A stretch of DNA of 37,321 nt from Anaerolineae bacterium UTCFX1 (GTDB lineage: Bacteria; Chloroflexota; Anaerolineae; Anaerolineales; Villigracilaceae): the NCBI GenBank assembly GCA_002050275.1, contig MWTB01000030.1, positions 1 to 37,321 of the forward strand, written 5' to 3'. The position numbers were made by a program, and so were the translations under genes. How positions within the stretch are numbered: position 1 is the first letter of the stretch; each line of letters starts with the position of its first letter. The notes under the pieces are model-generated. The model was not told where the DNA came from, did not search any database, and saw only the letters and a list, made by a program, of their open reading frames with translations. Of the stretch, positions 6,569 through 13,807 are shown piece after piece.

Positions 6569-7830
6569 AAATTTTCCTCGACACCATCGGTTGCCGCCTC
6601 AACCAAAGCGAGATTGAACATATGGCGCGTGGATTTCGCGCCGCCGGACATGAGATCGTCGCTTCCGCCGAACTCGCCGACATGGCGGTTGTCAACACAT
6701 GCGCAGTAACCGGCGACGCCGTCTCTGTTTCGCGTAATCGCATCCGTCGCATCTCTCGCGCCGGCGTAGAAGACATCGTTGCCACCGGCTGCTGGACGAC
6801 GCTTCAACCCGAACGCGCGCTGCAACTGCCCAGCGTGAAACGCGTCGTTGCGAACGACCGCAAAGACCATCTCGTCGCCGACATCCTCGAACTTCCGCAA
6901 GAAACGTTTGATCTGGAGCCGCTTGCGCGGCAACCGTTGCCCGGCCTGCATCGTCGCACACGCGCCTTCATTAAAGCGCAAGACGGCTGCAACAACCAAT
7001 GCACATTTTGCATCACCACCGTCGCACGCGGCGAAGCGCGCAGTCGCAAGATTGCCGATGTCGTTCACGATATTCAGTTTGCGCTCGACGGCGGCGCGAA
7101 AGAGATCGTCCTAACAGGCGTGCATCTCGGCTCGTGGGGATACGAGTTCAATCTACACTTGACTCAACTCATCGAAGCGATTTTGCGCGAAACGGATGCG
7201 CCGCGCCTGCGGCTTTCTTCGCTTGAACCTTGGGACTTAAGCGCTGAATTCTTCGCACTCTGGGAAGACGCCCGCCTTATGCCGCACCTCCACCTGCCGC
7301 TCCAAGCAGGGAATGACGCGACTCTCAAGCGGATGCGTCGTCATACCCGCGCCGCGCCATTCCGTGAGTTGATCGCCGCCGCGCGCGCGACGATTCCCGG
7401 CGTTGCGATCACAACCGACGTTATTGCCGGTTTTCCCGGCGAAACTGAAGAGGAGTTCGCGCGAACGCTTGACTTTGTCAAAGAGATAGACTTCGCCGGC
7501 GGACACGTTTTCACTTACTCGTCGCGCCCGGGCACCGGGGCGGCAAAGATGAAGAATCAGATTCCGCTTGAAGTCCGAAAGGAACGGAATCGCATCTTGC
7601 ATGCTGTTCTGGACGAGTCGGCAAAATCGTATCGTCAGAAATTTATCGGGCGGAAAGCGTCCGCGTTATGGGAATCGACCTCGGCGATGAGTGAACGCGG
7701 CTGGCGCATGGAAGGGTTTACCGGAAATTACCTGCGCGTGCAAGCGTTTGCCGAGTCGCCGCGCTGGAACGTGGTGGATGAAATTCGCATTACCGAATCT
7801 GGCGACGCGCTGCAAAGCGTCATCTTATAG
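6565..7830 (+). CDS. mtaB: tRNA (t6A37-C2)-methylthiotransferase MtaB
   Basis: MtaB is a radical-SAM enzyme that inserts a methylthio group at C2 of t6A37 in tRNAs reading ANN codons. The UPF0004 domain has three [4Fe-4S] cysteines at C10 (TIGCRLNQSE), C46 (NTCAVTGDA) and C76 (ATGCW). The radical-SAM motif C142-NNQ-C146-TF-C149 follows, then a TRAM-like C-terminus. GCRLNQSE and NTCAVT fit MtaB rather than MiaB or RimO. 421 aa is normal. The ATG overlaps the stop of the lipoprotein gene by 4 bp, implying coupling. The t6A substrate is made with TsaB and TsaE, also encoded in this window (36216-37321). Confidence 0.93.
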   Translation: MKIFLDTIGCRLNQSEIEHMARGFRAAGHEIVASAELADMAVVNTCAVTGDAVSVSRNRIRRISRAGVEDIVATGCWTTLQPERALQLPSVKRVVANDRKDHLVADILELPQETFDLEPLARQPLPGLHRRTRAFIKAQDGCNNQCTFCITTVARGEARSRKIADVVHDIQFALDGGAKEIVLTGVHLGSWGYEFNLHLTQLIEAILRETDAPRLRLSSLEPWDLSAEFFALWEDARLMPHLHLPLQAGNDATLKRMRRHTRAAPFRELIAAARATIPGVAITTDVIAGFPGETEEEFARTLDFVKEIDFAGGHVFTYSSRPGTGAAKMKNQIPLEVRKERNRILHAVLDESAKSYRQKFIGRKASALWESTSAMSERGWRMEGFTGNYLRVQAFAESPRWNVVDEIRITESGDALQSVIL

Positions 7831-7869
7831 AGATGATAAGCGTCACTAGGGAGATCGAGAAACAGGCTG

Positions 7870-7875
7870 TACAAT
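7870..7875 (+). promoter_or_regulatory. Possible -10 box of folD
   Basis: TACAAT lies 30 bp before the folD ATG, with the Shine-Dalgarno AGGAGG at 7894-7899 in between. No good -35 is seen. Unlike other promoters in the window, this leaves a normal short leader. Confidence 0.35.
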
Positions 7876-7905
7876 GAGAGCGACGCCAACTTTAGGAGGA
7901 ACGCC

Positions 7906-8784
7906 ATGACAGCCCAACTGATTGATGGAAAAGCGATCGCGCAACAATTGCGCGTCCAAGTCGCCGCGGCGGTGGCGGAACGTCTTGCCGCGGGGAAAAC
8001 GAAGCCGACGCTCGCCACTGTATTGGTAGGCGATCGTATGGATTCAGCGACGTATGTTTCATCCAAACAAAAAGCCTGCGCCGAATTGGGCATGGGCTCG
8101 ATAAGCCGGAACTTGCCCGGCGATATTTCGCAGGAGGAGTTGGAAAAGGTCGTCAAAGCGTTGAACGACGACCTAGCCGTTCATGGAATTTTGACGCAAC
8201 TGCCGCTGCCATCTCACATAAACGAAGAGCGCGTTCTGCAACTGATCGGCGCGAATAAAGACGTGGATGGATTCTCGCCGCTTAATATCGGCCGACTGGC
8301 GCAAAAAGGACGCGAGCCGTTATTCGTCCCTTGTACGCCGGCAGGGTGCATCTACCTTCTCGAACAAGCGGGCGTGCAAATTGAGGGCGCTAACGCGGTT
8401 GTGCTGGGTCGTTCAAATATTGTAGGCATGCCGGCGGCGCTGTTGCTCATCGGCAAAAACGCCACCGTCACCGTGTGCCATTCGCGCACAAAAGATTTAC
8501 CGGACGTCGTGCGCGGTGCGGATATTCTCATCGCCGCCATCGGTAAAGCGGAATTCGTGCGCGGCGATTGGATAAAGCCCGGCGCGGCGATCATTGACGT
8601 AGGCATTAATTCCAAGCCGGACGCGACGAGAAAAAGCGGCTATCGTCTTGTGGGCGACGTCAATTTTGAGGAAGCAAAGGAAGCCGCAGGCTTCATCACG
8701 CCGGTGCCGGGCGGAGTAGGACCGATGACGATCGCCATGCTCATGCGCAACACCCTCCGCGCAGCGGAAATGCAAGATCTGTAA
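7906..8784 (+). CDS. folD: Bifunctional methylenetetrahydrofolate dehydrogenase/cyclohydrolase
   Basis: FolD is cytosolic and interconverts 5,10-methylene-THF, 5,10-methenyl-THF and 10-formyl-THF, using NADP. At 292 aa it has the usual length. The catalytic residues fall at the positions numbered in E. coli FolD: Y50 and K54 (YVSSK), Q98 (TQLPLP) and D121 (KDVDGF). The Rossmann part contains GRSNIVGMPAALLL (168-181), and the C-terminus has PVPGGVGPMTIAML. A strong AGGAGG ribosome binding site sits 6 bp before the ATG. It is a single gene, 75 bp after mtaB. Confidence 0.97.
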   Translation: MTAQLIDGKAIAQQLRVQVAAAVAERLAAGKTKPTLATVLVGDRMDSATYVSSKQKACAELGMGSISRNLPGDISQEELEKVVKALNDDLAVHGILTQLPLPSHINEERVLQLIGANKDVDGFSPLNIGRLAQKGREPLFVPCTPAGCIYLLEQAGVQIEGANAVVLGRSNIVGMPAALLLIGKNATVTVCHSRTKDLPDVVRGADILIAAIGKAEFVRGDWIKPGAAIIDVGINSKPDATRKSGYRLVGDVNFEEAKEAAGFITPVPGGVGPMTIAMLMRNTLRAAEMQDL

Positions 8785-8811
8785 TCCGTCAAATAAAATA
8801 GCGGAGAAATT

Positions 8812-8840
8812 CGCCGAGAGAATGCCCTCTCCCGGCGTTT
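8812..8840 (+). terminator. Weak terminator-like hairpin after folD
   Basis: CGCCGAGAG pairs with CTCTCCCGGCG, leaving two unpaired C, and is followed by only three T. The short T run makes efficient intrinsic termination uncertain. Confidence 0.35.
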
Positions 8841-8866
8841 GCGCGCGCTTCTACTTTTGATATACT
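8839..8866 (+). promoter_or_regulatory. Promoter of the Ser/Thr kinase gene
   Basis: TTGCGC, a 16 bp spacer ending in TG-A, then TATACT: an extended -10 promoter. The -10 ends 9 bp before the ATG at 8876, so the transcript would have almost no leader. Confidence 0.55.
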
Positions 8867-8875
8867 TGAGAGGGT

Positions 8876-10867
8876 ATGTTTCCTGACAAAATCGGCAGGT
8901 ATAAGATTAAATCGGCGTTTGGGCAGGGCGGAATGGCGGCAACGTATCGCGCTCAAGACCCAAGTTCGAATCGCGAAGTGGCGATCAAGATGTTGCCGCG
9001 CGAGTTGCAGAACAACCTGCTCAACCGCTCTCGCTTTAAACGCGAATTAAAGTTGATCGCGTCGCTCGAACATCCGGCGATCGTGCCGGTCTACGACGTA
9101 GGCGAAGAAGAAAACCAGCCTTTTTTTGTGATGCGCTACATGCCCGGAGGCACGCTTTCGGACAAGATCAAAAAGGGAAAACTCTCGCTTCAGGAAGCCG
9201 CGTCAATCATCGGAAAGCTCGCCTCCGCGCTCGATTACGCCCATGCGCGCAACATCGTCCATCGCGACATCAAACCAGATAATGTCCTTTTCGACAGCGA
9301 CCACAATCCTTATCTGTCCGATTTTGGAATCGCTAAATTGACCGAGTCGGCGGTTTCCATCACAGGCAACGAGATCATAGGCACGCCCGCTTACATCAGC
9401 CCCGAACAGGCGCGCGGCGAGCGAGTAGATCGCCGCACCGATATCTACGGCCTTGGCGCAATTTTATACGAAATGTTAACCGGCGAACGTCCCTATGACG
9501 GTACGACGGTAATCGGCGTTACGCTCCGTCATCTTAACGAACCCGTTCCTGATATTTTAAAATTAAGACCGGACCTGCCCCCCGAAGTAGACACCATCGT
9601 CAAAACTGCGATGGCGAAAGACAAGGAACAACGTTATCGCGACGCGCTCGACCTTGCGCGCGCATTAAGCCGCGCAGCATTTGGCGATGAACAGTTAGTT
9701 CCGCCTTCGACCTCGTCGCGCGCGCGAACTGCAATTCCCAAAGCGCTGTGGATCGGCGTCGGCATAGCGCTTTCGATGTTGGTATTCGGGACTCTTGCTA
9801 TGCGCGAACGATTGCCTTTTGCCGCTCCCGCTTCAACTCCGACCGAAGTCCTCATTGTTAGCCCTACAACTATTCCACCTACCGACATGCCAGTTCCAAC
9901 GCCGACAATCATGCCCACCGCGACAAAAATTATTCCAAGCATACCGCTCGCGCCCGGTGGAGCGGATCAGATTGCCTTCCTCTCAGGAAATGAGCTGTAC
10001 TTTATGAATGTAGATGGAAGCGAATTGATACAAGTGCGAACGGAAAATTCAGCCAAAACAAATCTGCAATGGATTTCTGACAATCGGCTGGTCTACCTAT
10101 CGCGCAATTGCGCCTTCATGGTATACGGCGACACGAAACGCGTTGAGCAAATCGTATGCTTCAACCTTGGCGAGACGTTGGAAGGGTTCCGCGTCTCGCC
10201 GGACGGCGCCTACGTCGCGATCAGCGTTCAACGCACGCTTAATATTCTCCCGCTTGATATAGATGCGCTGAAGAAAATGGACACGCGCTTCAACCTGACG
10301 GCGAGAAAAGATAACTGCTTCTACTCCACCTTCCCATTTCGCGAAGCGCTTTGGTCCAACGACATGAAGCGTCTTGCCGCGCGTATTATTGACACCGAAT
10401 TAATCGTTTCCGATCAAGTGGTATTGCTCAACATTGTCCTTTCTAATTGCGCAAATATCGGACTCACCCGCCTCGACAAAATTCCCGGCTTGAACTTCGC
10501 CTTCGCCAACAAAGAAAGCACAAAACGAATCGCAAGCTTCGACTGGAATGGCGAGGCGTTATTTCTGTTAAACGACGACATTCGCAATAATGGTTATGGC
10601 GATCTCTATTTATACGACAGCGCAACTCACCGAAAAACACTCCTTAACCCCATTGAAGGCGCATGTTGTTACCGCGACGCGCGCTTTAGCCCCGACGGCA
10701 AATACGTCTTATTCGCCTTTCAAAAGTTTGACAGCGGCAGTTCGGCTCTGTACTACGCGCCTCTCGCAGACCTTGAAGCCGGCGCCCCGCTTACGCCCAT
10801 CGAACTCCCCGACGGCTTTTTATTGCCGCGCGGCAGCCTGCAGCCGGCATTACGACCTGCGCCATAG
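8876..10867 (+). CDS. Membrane Ser/Thr protein kinase with C-terminal beta-propeller-like sensor
   Basis: The Hanks-type kinase domain covers about 8-265. The glycine loop is FGQGGMA (15-21), the ATP lysine K38 (VAIKML) pairs with E57, the catalytic loop is HRDIKPDN (129-136) with D131, and DFG is at 149-151. GTPAYISPEQ (169-178) is the P+1 region. A single membrane helix at about 288-308 is followed by a Thr/Pro-rich linker (about 318-355) and a domain of about 300 residues outside the membrane. That domain has repeated short beta-blade phrases such as NELYFMNVDGSE and SPDGAYVAI / SPDGKYVLF, like TolB/WD40 propellers. PASTA repeats are absent. An FHA protein (20662-21246) could be a reader of its phosphorylation, but this is inference. 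663 aa. Confidence 0.92.
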   Translation: MFPDKIGRYKIKSAFGQGGMAATYRAQDPSSNREVAIKMLPRELQNNLLNRSRFKRELKLIASLEHPAIVPVYDVGEEENQPFFVMRYMPGGTLSDKIKKGKLSLQEAASIIGKLASALDYAHARNIVHRDIKPDNVLFDSDHNPYLSDFGIAKLTESAVSITGNEIIGTPAYISPEQARGERVDRRTDIYGLGAILYEMLTGERPYDGTTVIGVTLRHLNEPVPDILKLRPDLPPEVDTIVKTAMAKDKEQRYRDALDLARALSRAAFGDEQLVPPSTSSRARTAIPKALWIGVGIALSMLVFGTLAMRERLPFAAPASTPTEVLIVSPTTIPPTDMPVPTPTIMPTATKIIPSIPLAPGGADQIAFLSGNELYFMNVDGSELIQVRTENSAKTNLQWISDNRLVYLSRNCAFMVYGDTKRVEQIVCFNLGETLEGFRVSPDGAYVAISVQRTLNILPLDIDALKKMDTRFNLTARKDNCFYSTFPFREALWSNDMKRLAARIIDTELIVSDQVVLLNIVLSNCANIGLTRLDKIPGLNFAFANKESTKRIASFDWNGEALFLLNDDIRNNGYGDLYLYDSATHRKTLLNPIEGACCYRDARFSPDGKYVLFAFQKFDSGSSALYYAPLADLEAGAPLTPIELPDGFLLPRGSLQPALRPAP

Positions 10868-10878
10868 AAAATTTTCCG

Positions 10879-11763
10879 CTACATGCTGTCTTTCGCCAAC
10901 CCAACCAACTGCTCTGCAACGTTTTTTATCACTTCATCCGGCGCGCCGTCCACCGCTTTCGATTGGATGCGCGTATCAATCTGATCGTTGACGTAATCCA
11001 CGGCGATAAACGCCTCCAAGGTAAGCGCGATTTCCGTAGTAAACCAATCTAAACGACAGATTGAAGCGATGCGTTGAGTCATTTTATGCAGCGGAGCAAG
11101 TTCATATTTGTACTCCTCCGATGGCGTAACCGTTGCGAAGACATGCGTCAACGGATGCCACCAGCACGGGTATGTTTTTCCAGCCGCGTAGAACACTCGG
11201 AACCAGGCAGGGCGCCCATGAATGGTGCGCGGCGTAATCGTTGATTGTATAAGATACTTTTGTTCGGGGAATTCCAAACGCGCGCGCAAAACCTGATCAA
11301 GCGAAGATGCGCCAAGCACAACGCCTTCGCTGCCCCCGCCGTGAGAAGGCTTAATCACGAAGTGACTCCCCAGCGCCGAAAGGTCAAGTTGGGGAATGGC
11401 GGGTTGCTCAAGAAAGGGCGGCAAGATGATGGTATGCGGCGTGTGCAGACCCGCGCTGATAAGTTCAAGGTGCATAGTAGCTTTATCTTCAGACCATGCG
11501 GAAAGCTCAGGCGGATTAATGCGGCGTTTGTTATATTCCCACGCCCAATTATTAATAGGGAGAAAACGATCGTCGCCTTGCGAACGATCTAACAAAACGC
11601 TAAACGAGCGCTCGCCTTGATACAACGCGGTAACGGATTCCAGTAAAGTGTCGGGTGTAATTTGCCAAAAGGTTAAACCTTGCGCGCGGCAGGCGTCTTC
11701 AACGCAACGCACAAAATCCAGATCGTATTCCCAGTACCATGGAAGACAAATATCGAAATGCAT
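10879..11763 (-). CDS. ATP-grasp-like protein of unknown function
   Basis: The 294-aa protein begins MHFDICLPWYWEYDLDFV. The segment HFVIKPSHGGGSEGVVLG (about 142-159) looks like the ATP-grasp lysine strand and glycine loop. Acidic residues near the C-terminus (TEIALTLEAFIAVDYVNDQID) could bind Mg-ATP. These cues suggest a carboxylate-amine/thiol ligase-like fold, but no substrate can be named, and no amino-acid or peptide biosynthesis gene lies next to it. The ATG at 11761-11763 is preferred over the upstream in-frame start at 11847, because TACAAT lies 6 bp before it and the extra N-terminus is basic and unlike the rest. It converges with the kinase gene, 11 bp apart. Confidence 0.72.
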   Translation of the reverse strand: MHFDICLPWYWEYDLDFVRCVEDACRAQGLTFWQITPDTLLESVTALYQGERSFSVLLDRSQGDDRFLPINNWAWEYNKRRINPPELSAWSEDKATMHLELISAGLHTPHTIILPPFLEQPAIPQLDLSALGSHFVIKPSHGGGSEGVVLGASSLDQVLRARLEFPEQKYLIQSTITPRTIHGRPAWFRVFYAAGKTYPCWWHPLTHVFATVTPSEEYKYELAPLHKMTQRIASICRLDWFTTEIALTLEAFIAVDYVNDQIDTRIQSKAVDGAPDEVIKNVAEQLVGLAKDSM

Positions 11764-11769
11764 AGGAAG

Positions 11770-11775
11770 ATTGTA
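11770..11775 (-). promoter_or_regulatory. -10 box of the ATP-grasp-like gene, leaderless spacing
   Basis: The minus strand reads TACAAT, 6 bp, then ATG at 11763. A weak TTGCTT lies about 18 bp upstream. It supports the shorter start. Confidence 0.5.
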
Positions 11776-11909
11776 AAGGAAGAAGCGCGCAAGAAGCAAG
11801 AGCGCCGAGAAACTTTCCCGCGACCTATTTCTCTTCCGCTGATACAATTAACACATTCAAATGGTTTTGACGCTCCAAAATTATCCGCTTGCGTATATTC
11901 TCCCCTTAG

Positions 11910-11938
11910 TTGGATAAATTACGCTCGCTCTTCAATAT
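11910..11938 (+). promoter_or_regulatory. Possible promoter of the FKBP gene
   Basis: TTGGAT, 17 bp, CAATAT, about 38 bp before the ATG at 11977. The surrounding region is AT-rich and other boxes are possible. Confidence 0.3.
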
Positions 11939-11976
11939 ATGCGTCGACGCCAATTCAAACGAGAAAGGACAGAATC

Positions 11977-12468
11977 ATGAGCATTGAATCTGTGCAAGCG
12001 AACGCGGTCGTCTCCATCGAATACGCGCTGAAAGTGGATGGAAAATTATTAGATAGTTCCGTCGGAGAAGGTCCCTTATGGTTTCTTGCAGGCTATGACA
12101 ACATCGTGCCCGGCTTGGAAGCGGAACTCATCGGTATGAAGGTCGGCGACAGCAAAAATGTGGTCGTGCAGCCCGAAGACGGATATGGCGAATTCGATGA
12201 GGAAGCCTTCATGCAAATCCCACGTTCGGAATTTCCCGAACATATCCCCCTTGAGATTGGCGAAGAACTTAATGTAAGCGACAATGAAGATAACTCGCGG
12301 CTCGCCCGCATCGAAAGTATGGACGATGAACTCGTTACGCTCAATTTCAATCATCCGCTGGCTGGCGCCGAATTGCATTTTTATGTAAAAGTTGTTGCGT
12401 TGCGCGAGCCTACCGCAGAAGAACTGGAACATGGGCACGCGCACGAGGATGGAGCTCATCACGATTAA
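11977..12468 (+). CDS. FKBP-type peptidyl-prolyl isomerase, SlyD-like
   Basis: This catalyses cis-trans isomerisation of Xaa-Pro bonds and helps folding in the cytosol (no signal peptide). The 163-aa protein opens with an FKBP strand pair, YALKVDGKLLDSS, then WFLAGYDNIVPGLEAELIGM (36-54) with the conserved GLE, and the QPEDGYGEFDEEAF insert-in-flap typical of SlyD. The tail carries five His (152, 154, 156, 161, 162), like the metal-binding SlyD tail but much shorter. The start at 11977 has a Shine-Dalgarno GAAAGGA at 11962-11968; the in-frame extension up to 11680 is unlike FKBP and overlaps the divergent gene's promoter. Confidence 0.92.
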   Translation: MSIESVQANAVVSIEYALKVDGKLLDSSVGEGPLWFLAGYDNIVPGLEAELIGMKVGDSKNVVVQPEDGYGEFDEEAFMQIPRSEFPEHIPLEIGEELNVSDNEDNSRLARIESMDDELVTLNFNHPLAGAELHFYVKVVALREPTAEELEHGHAHEDGAHHD

Positions 12469-12470
12469 AA

Positions 12471-12519
12471 GCGTATCGTCCCGAGGCAGACGGGGCGCGC
12501 CTGTTTCGGGACGATACGC
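12471..12519. terminator. Bidirectional hairpin between FKBP and E2 genes
   Basis: A perfect 14-bp inverted repeat (GCGTATCGTCCCGA, 12471-12484; its complement 12506-12519) encloses a 21-nt GC-rich loop. On the minus strand the stem is followed by TTTTAAT, giving a fair intrinsic terminator for the E1-E2 operon. On the plus strand there is no T run, so it may only block or stabilise the FKBP transcript. Confidence 0.7.
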
Positions 12520-12556
12520 GGAAGGTCCTCTTAAATCTAGGCGAACGATCCGGATG

Positions 12557-13786
12557 TTATTTCCAATCCTCCAGCGTTTGCTTCACCTTCATCAAAAAGC
12601 TATCCGCCGACGCACCGTCGAGAATCCGATGATCGAACACAAACGACAGATACACCATCGGGCGGATCGCGATCGCATCGTCAACAACCACGACGCGTTT
12701 CTGCATCGCGCCCGTCCCCAAAATGCCGCATTGCGGTTGATTGATCACCGGGGAGGCAAACAACGATCCGCCAATGCCGTGATTGGTTAGCGTGAACGTG
12801 CCGCCTTTAACCTCGTCAGGTTGAAGTTTTTTAGCGCGCGCGCGCATCGCCAAATCGTTAATCGTGCGCGCCATCGCCAGCAAAGATAAATTATCCGCAT
12901 TTTTGATGACTGGAACGATTAACCCTTCCTCGCCGAGCGACGTCGCCATGCCCAAGTTAACCGCTCTATGGACCAGCACGCCTTCGTCCGTCCAAGACGA
13001 ATTGACGAGCGGATAACTCTTCAAGCCTGCAACCAACGCCATCATAAAATAGGCGGTAAACGTCAGGTTGACTCCATCGCGCGCAAAGGCTTCTTTATTT
13101 GCGGAGCGATGTTTCACAATGTTTTTCATATCCACTTCCATCACGCTGAGCACATGCGGTGAAGTGCGCTTCGACATGACCATATGTTCCGCGATGGCTC
13201 GACGCATCGTGGAATGCTTGATGAGTTGATCTTCCCCAGCCGGTGCAAGGCTCGGCGCCTGGAACGCCGGCGCTTGAGGCGCCCGTTCCGCCGTTTTTGA
13301 TCCTCCGCTCTCGATATATGTCAGCACATCGTTCTTTGTAATTCGTCCATTCAAGCCAGTACCGGCGATTTGCTGTAAATTAACGCCATGCTCCGCCGCA
13401 ATTCTGGCGACGACAGGCGAAATGAATCCAAGGTCTTTGACGGCGACCGACGATTGAACCGAAGCCGCCGGTTGAACGACTGTTTCCGGCTTGACCGCTT
13501 CCGCTTGTTTTTCACTGGATGACGCGCGCCCACCCTCAATCGCTTCGCCCGGCGCGCCAATGATCGCCAACAAGGAACCGACTTTCGCAGGCGCGCCTTC
13601 TTCCGCCACGATCCTCAGCACCGTTCCAGACGTGGGCGCAGGGACTTCCGTATCCACCTTATCGGTGTTCACTTCGAGCAACGGTTCAAACTCCGCGATC
13701 GTATCGCCTTCTTTTTTCAGCCACTTGATGACCGTTACTTCTTCAACGCCTTCGCCGAGCAATGGAACCAAGACTTTCGTTGCCAT
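12557..13786 (-). CDS. Dihydrolipoamide acyltransferase (E2) of a 2-oxoacid dehydrogenase complex
   Basis: E2 forms the core of the complex and moves the acyl group from lipoate to CoA. The 409-aa protein has one N-terminal lipoyl domain (1-78) with lipoyl lysine K43 in NTDKVDTEV, an Ala/Val/Ser-rich linker, a peripheral-subunit-binding domain (about 121-158, FISPVVARIAAEHGV ... GRITKNDV), and a catalytic domain (about 190-409) with the active-site HRILDG at 386-391. It lies 21 bp after E1 in the same operon, with AAAGGAG before the ATG. Substrate class (branched-chain versus pyruvate) cannot be fixed from E2 alone; the fused E1 favours branched-chain 2-oxoacids. No E3 gene is nearby. Confidence 0.93.
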   Translation of the reverse strand: MATKVLVPLLGEGVEEVTVIKWLKKEGDTIAEFEPLLEVNTDKVDTEVPAPTSGTVLRIVAEEGAPAKVGSLLAIIGAPGEAIEGGRASSSEKQAEAVKPETVVQPAASVQSSVAVKDLGFISPVVARIAAEHGVNLQQIAGTGLNGRITKNDVLTYIESGGSKTAERAPQAPAFQAPSLAPAGEDQLIKHSTMRRAIAEHMVMSKRTSPHVLSVMEVDMKNIVKHRSANKEAFARDGVNLTFTAYFMMALVAGLKSYPLVNSSWTDEGVLVHRAVNLGMATSLGEEGLIVPVIKNADNLSLLAMARTINDLAMRARAKKLQPDEVKGGTFTLTNHGIGGSLFASPVINQPQCGILGTGAMQKRVVVVDDAIAIRPMVYLSFVFDHRILDGASADSFLMKVKQTLEDWK

Positions 13787-13807
13787 GAATTCTCCTTTAT
13801 CGCCGAA

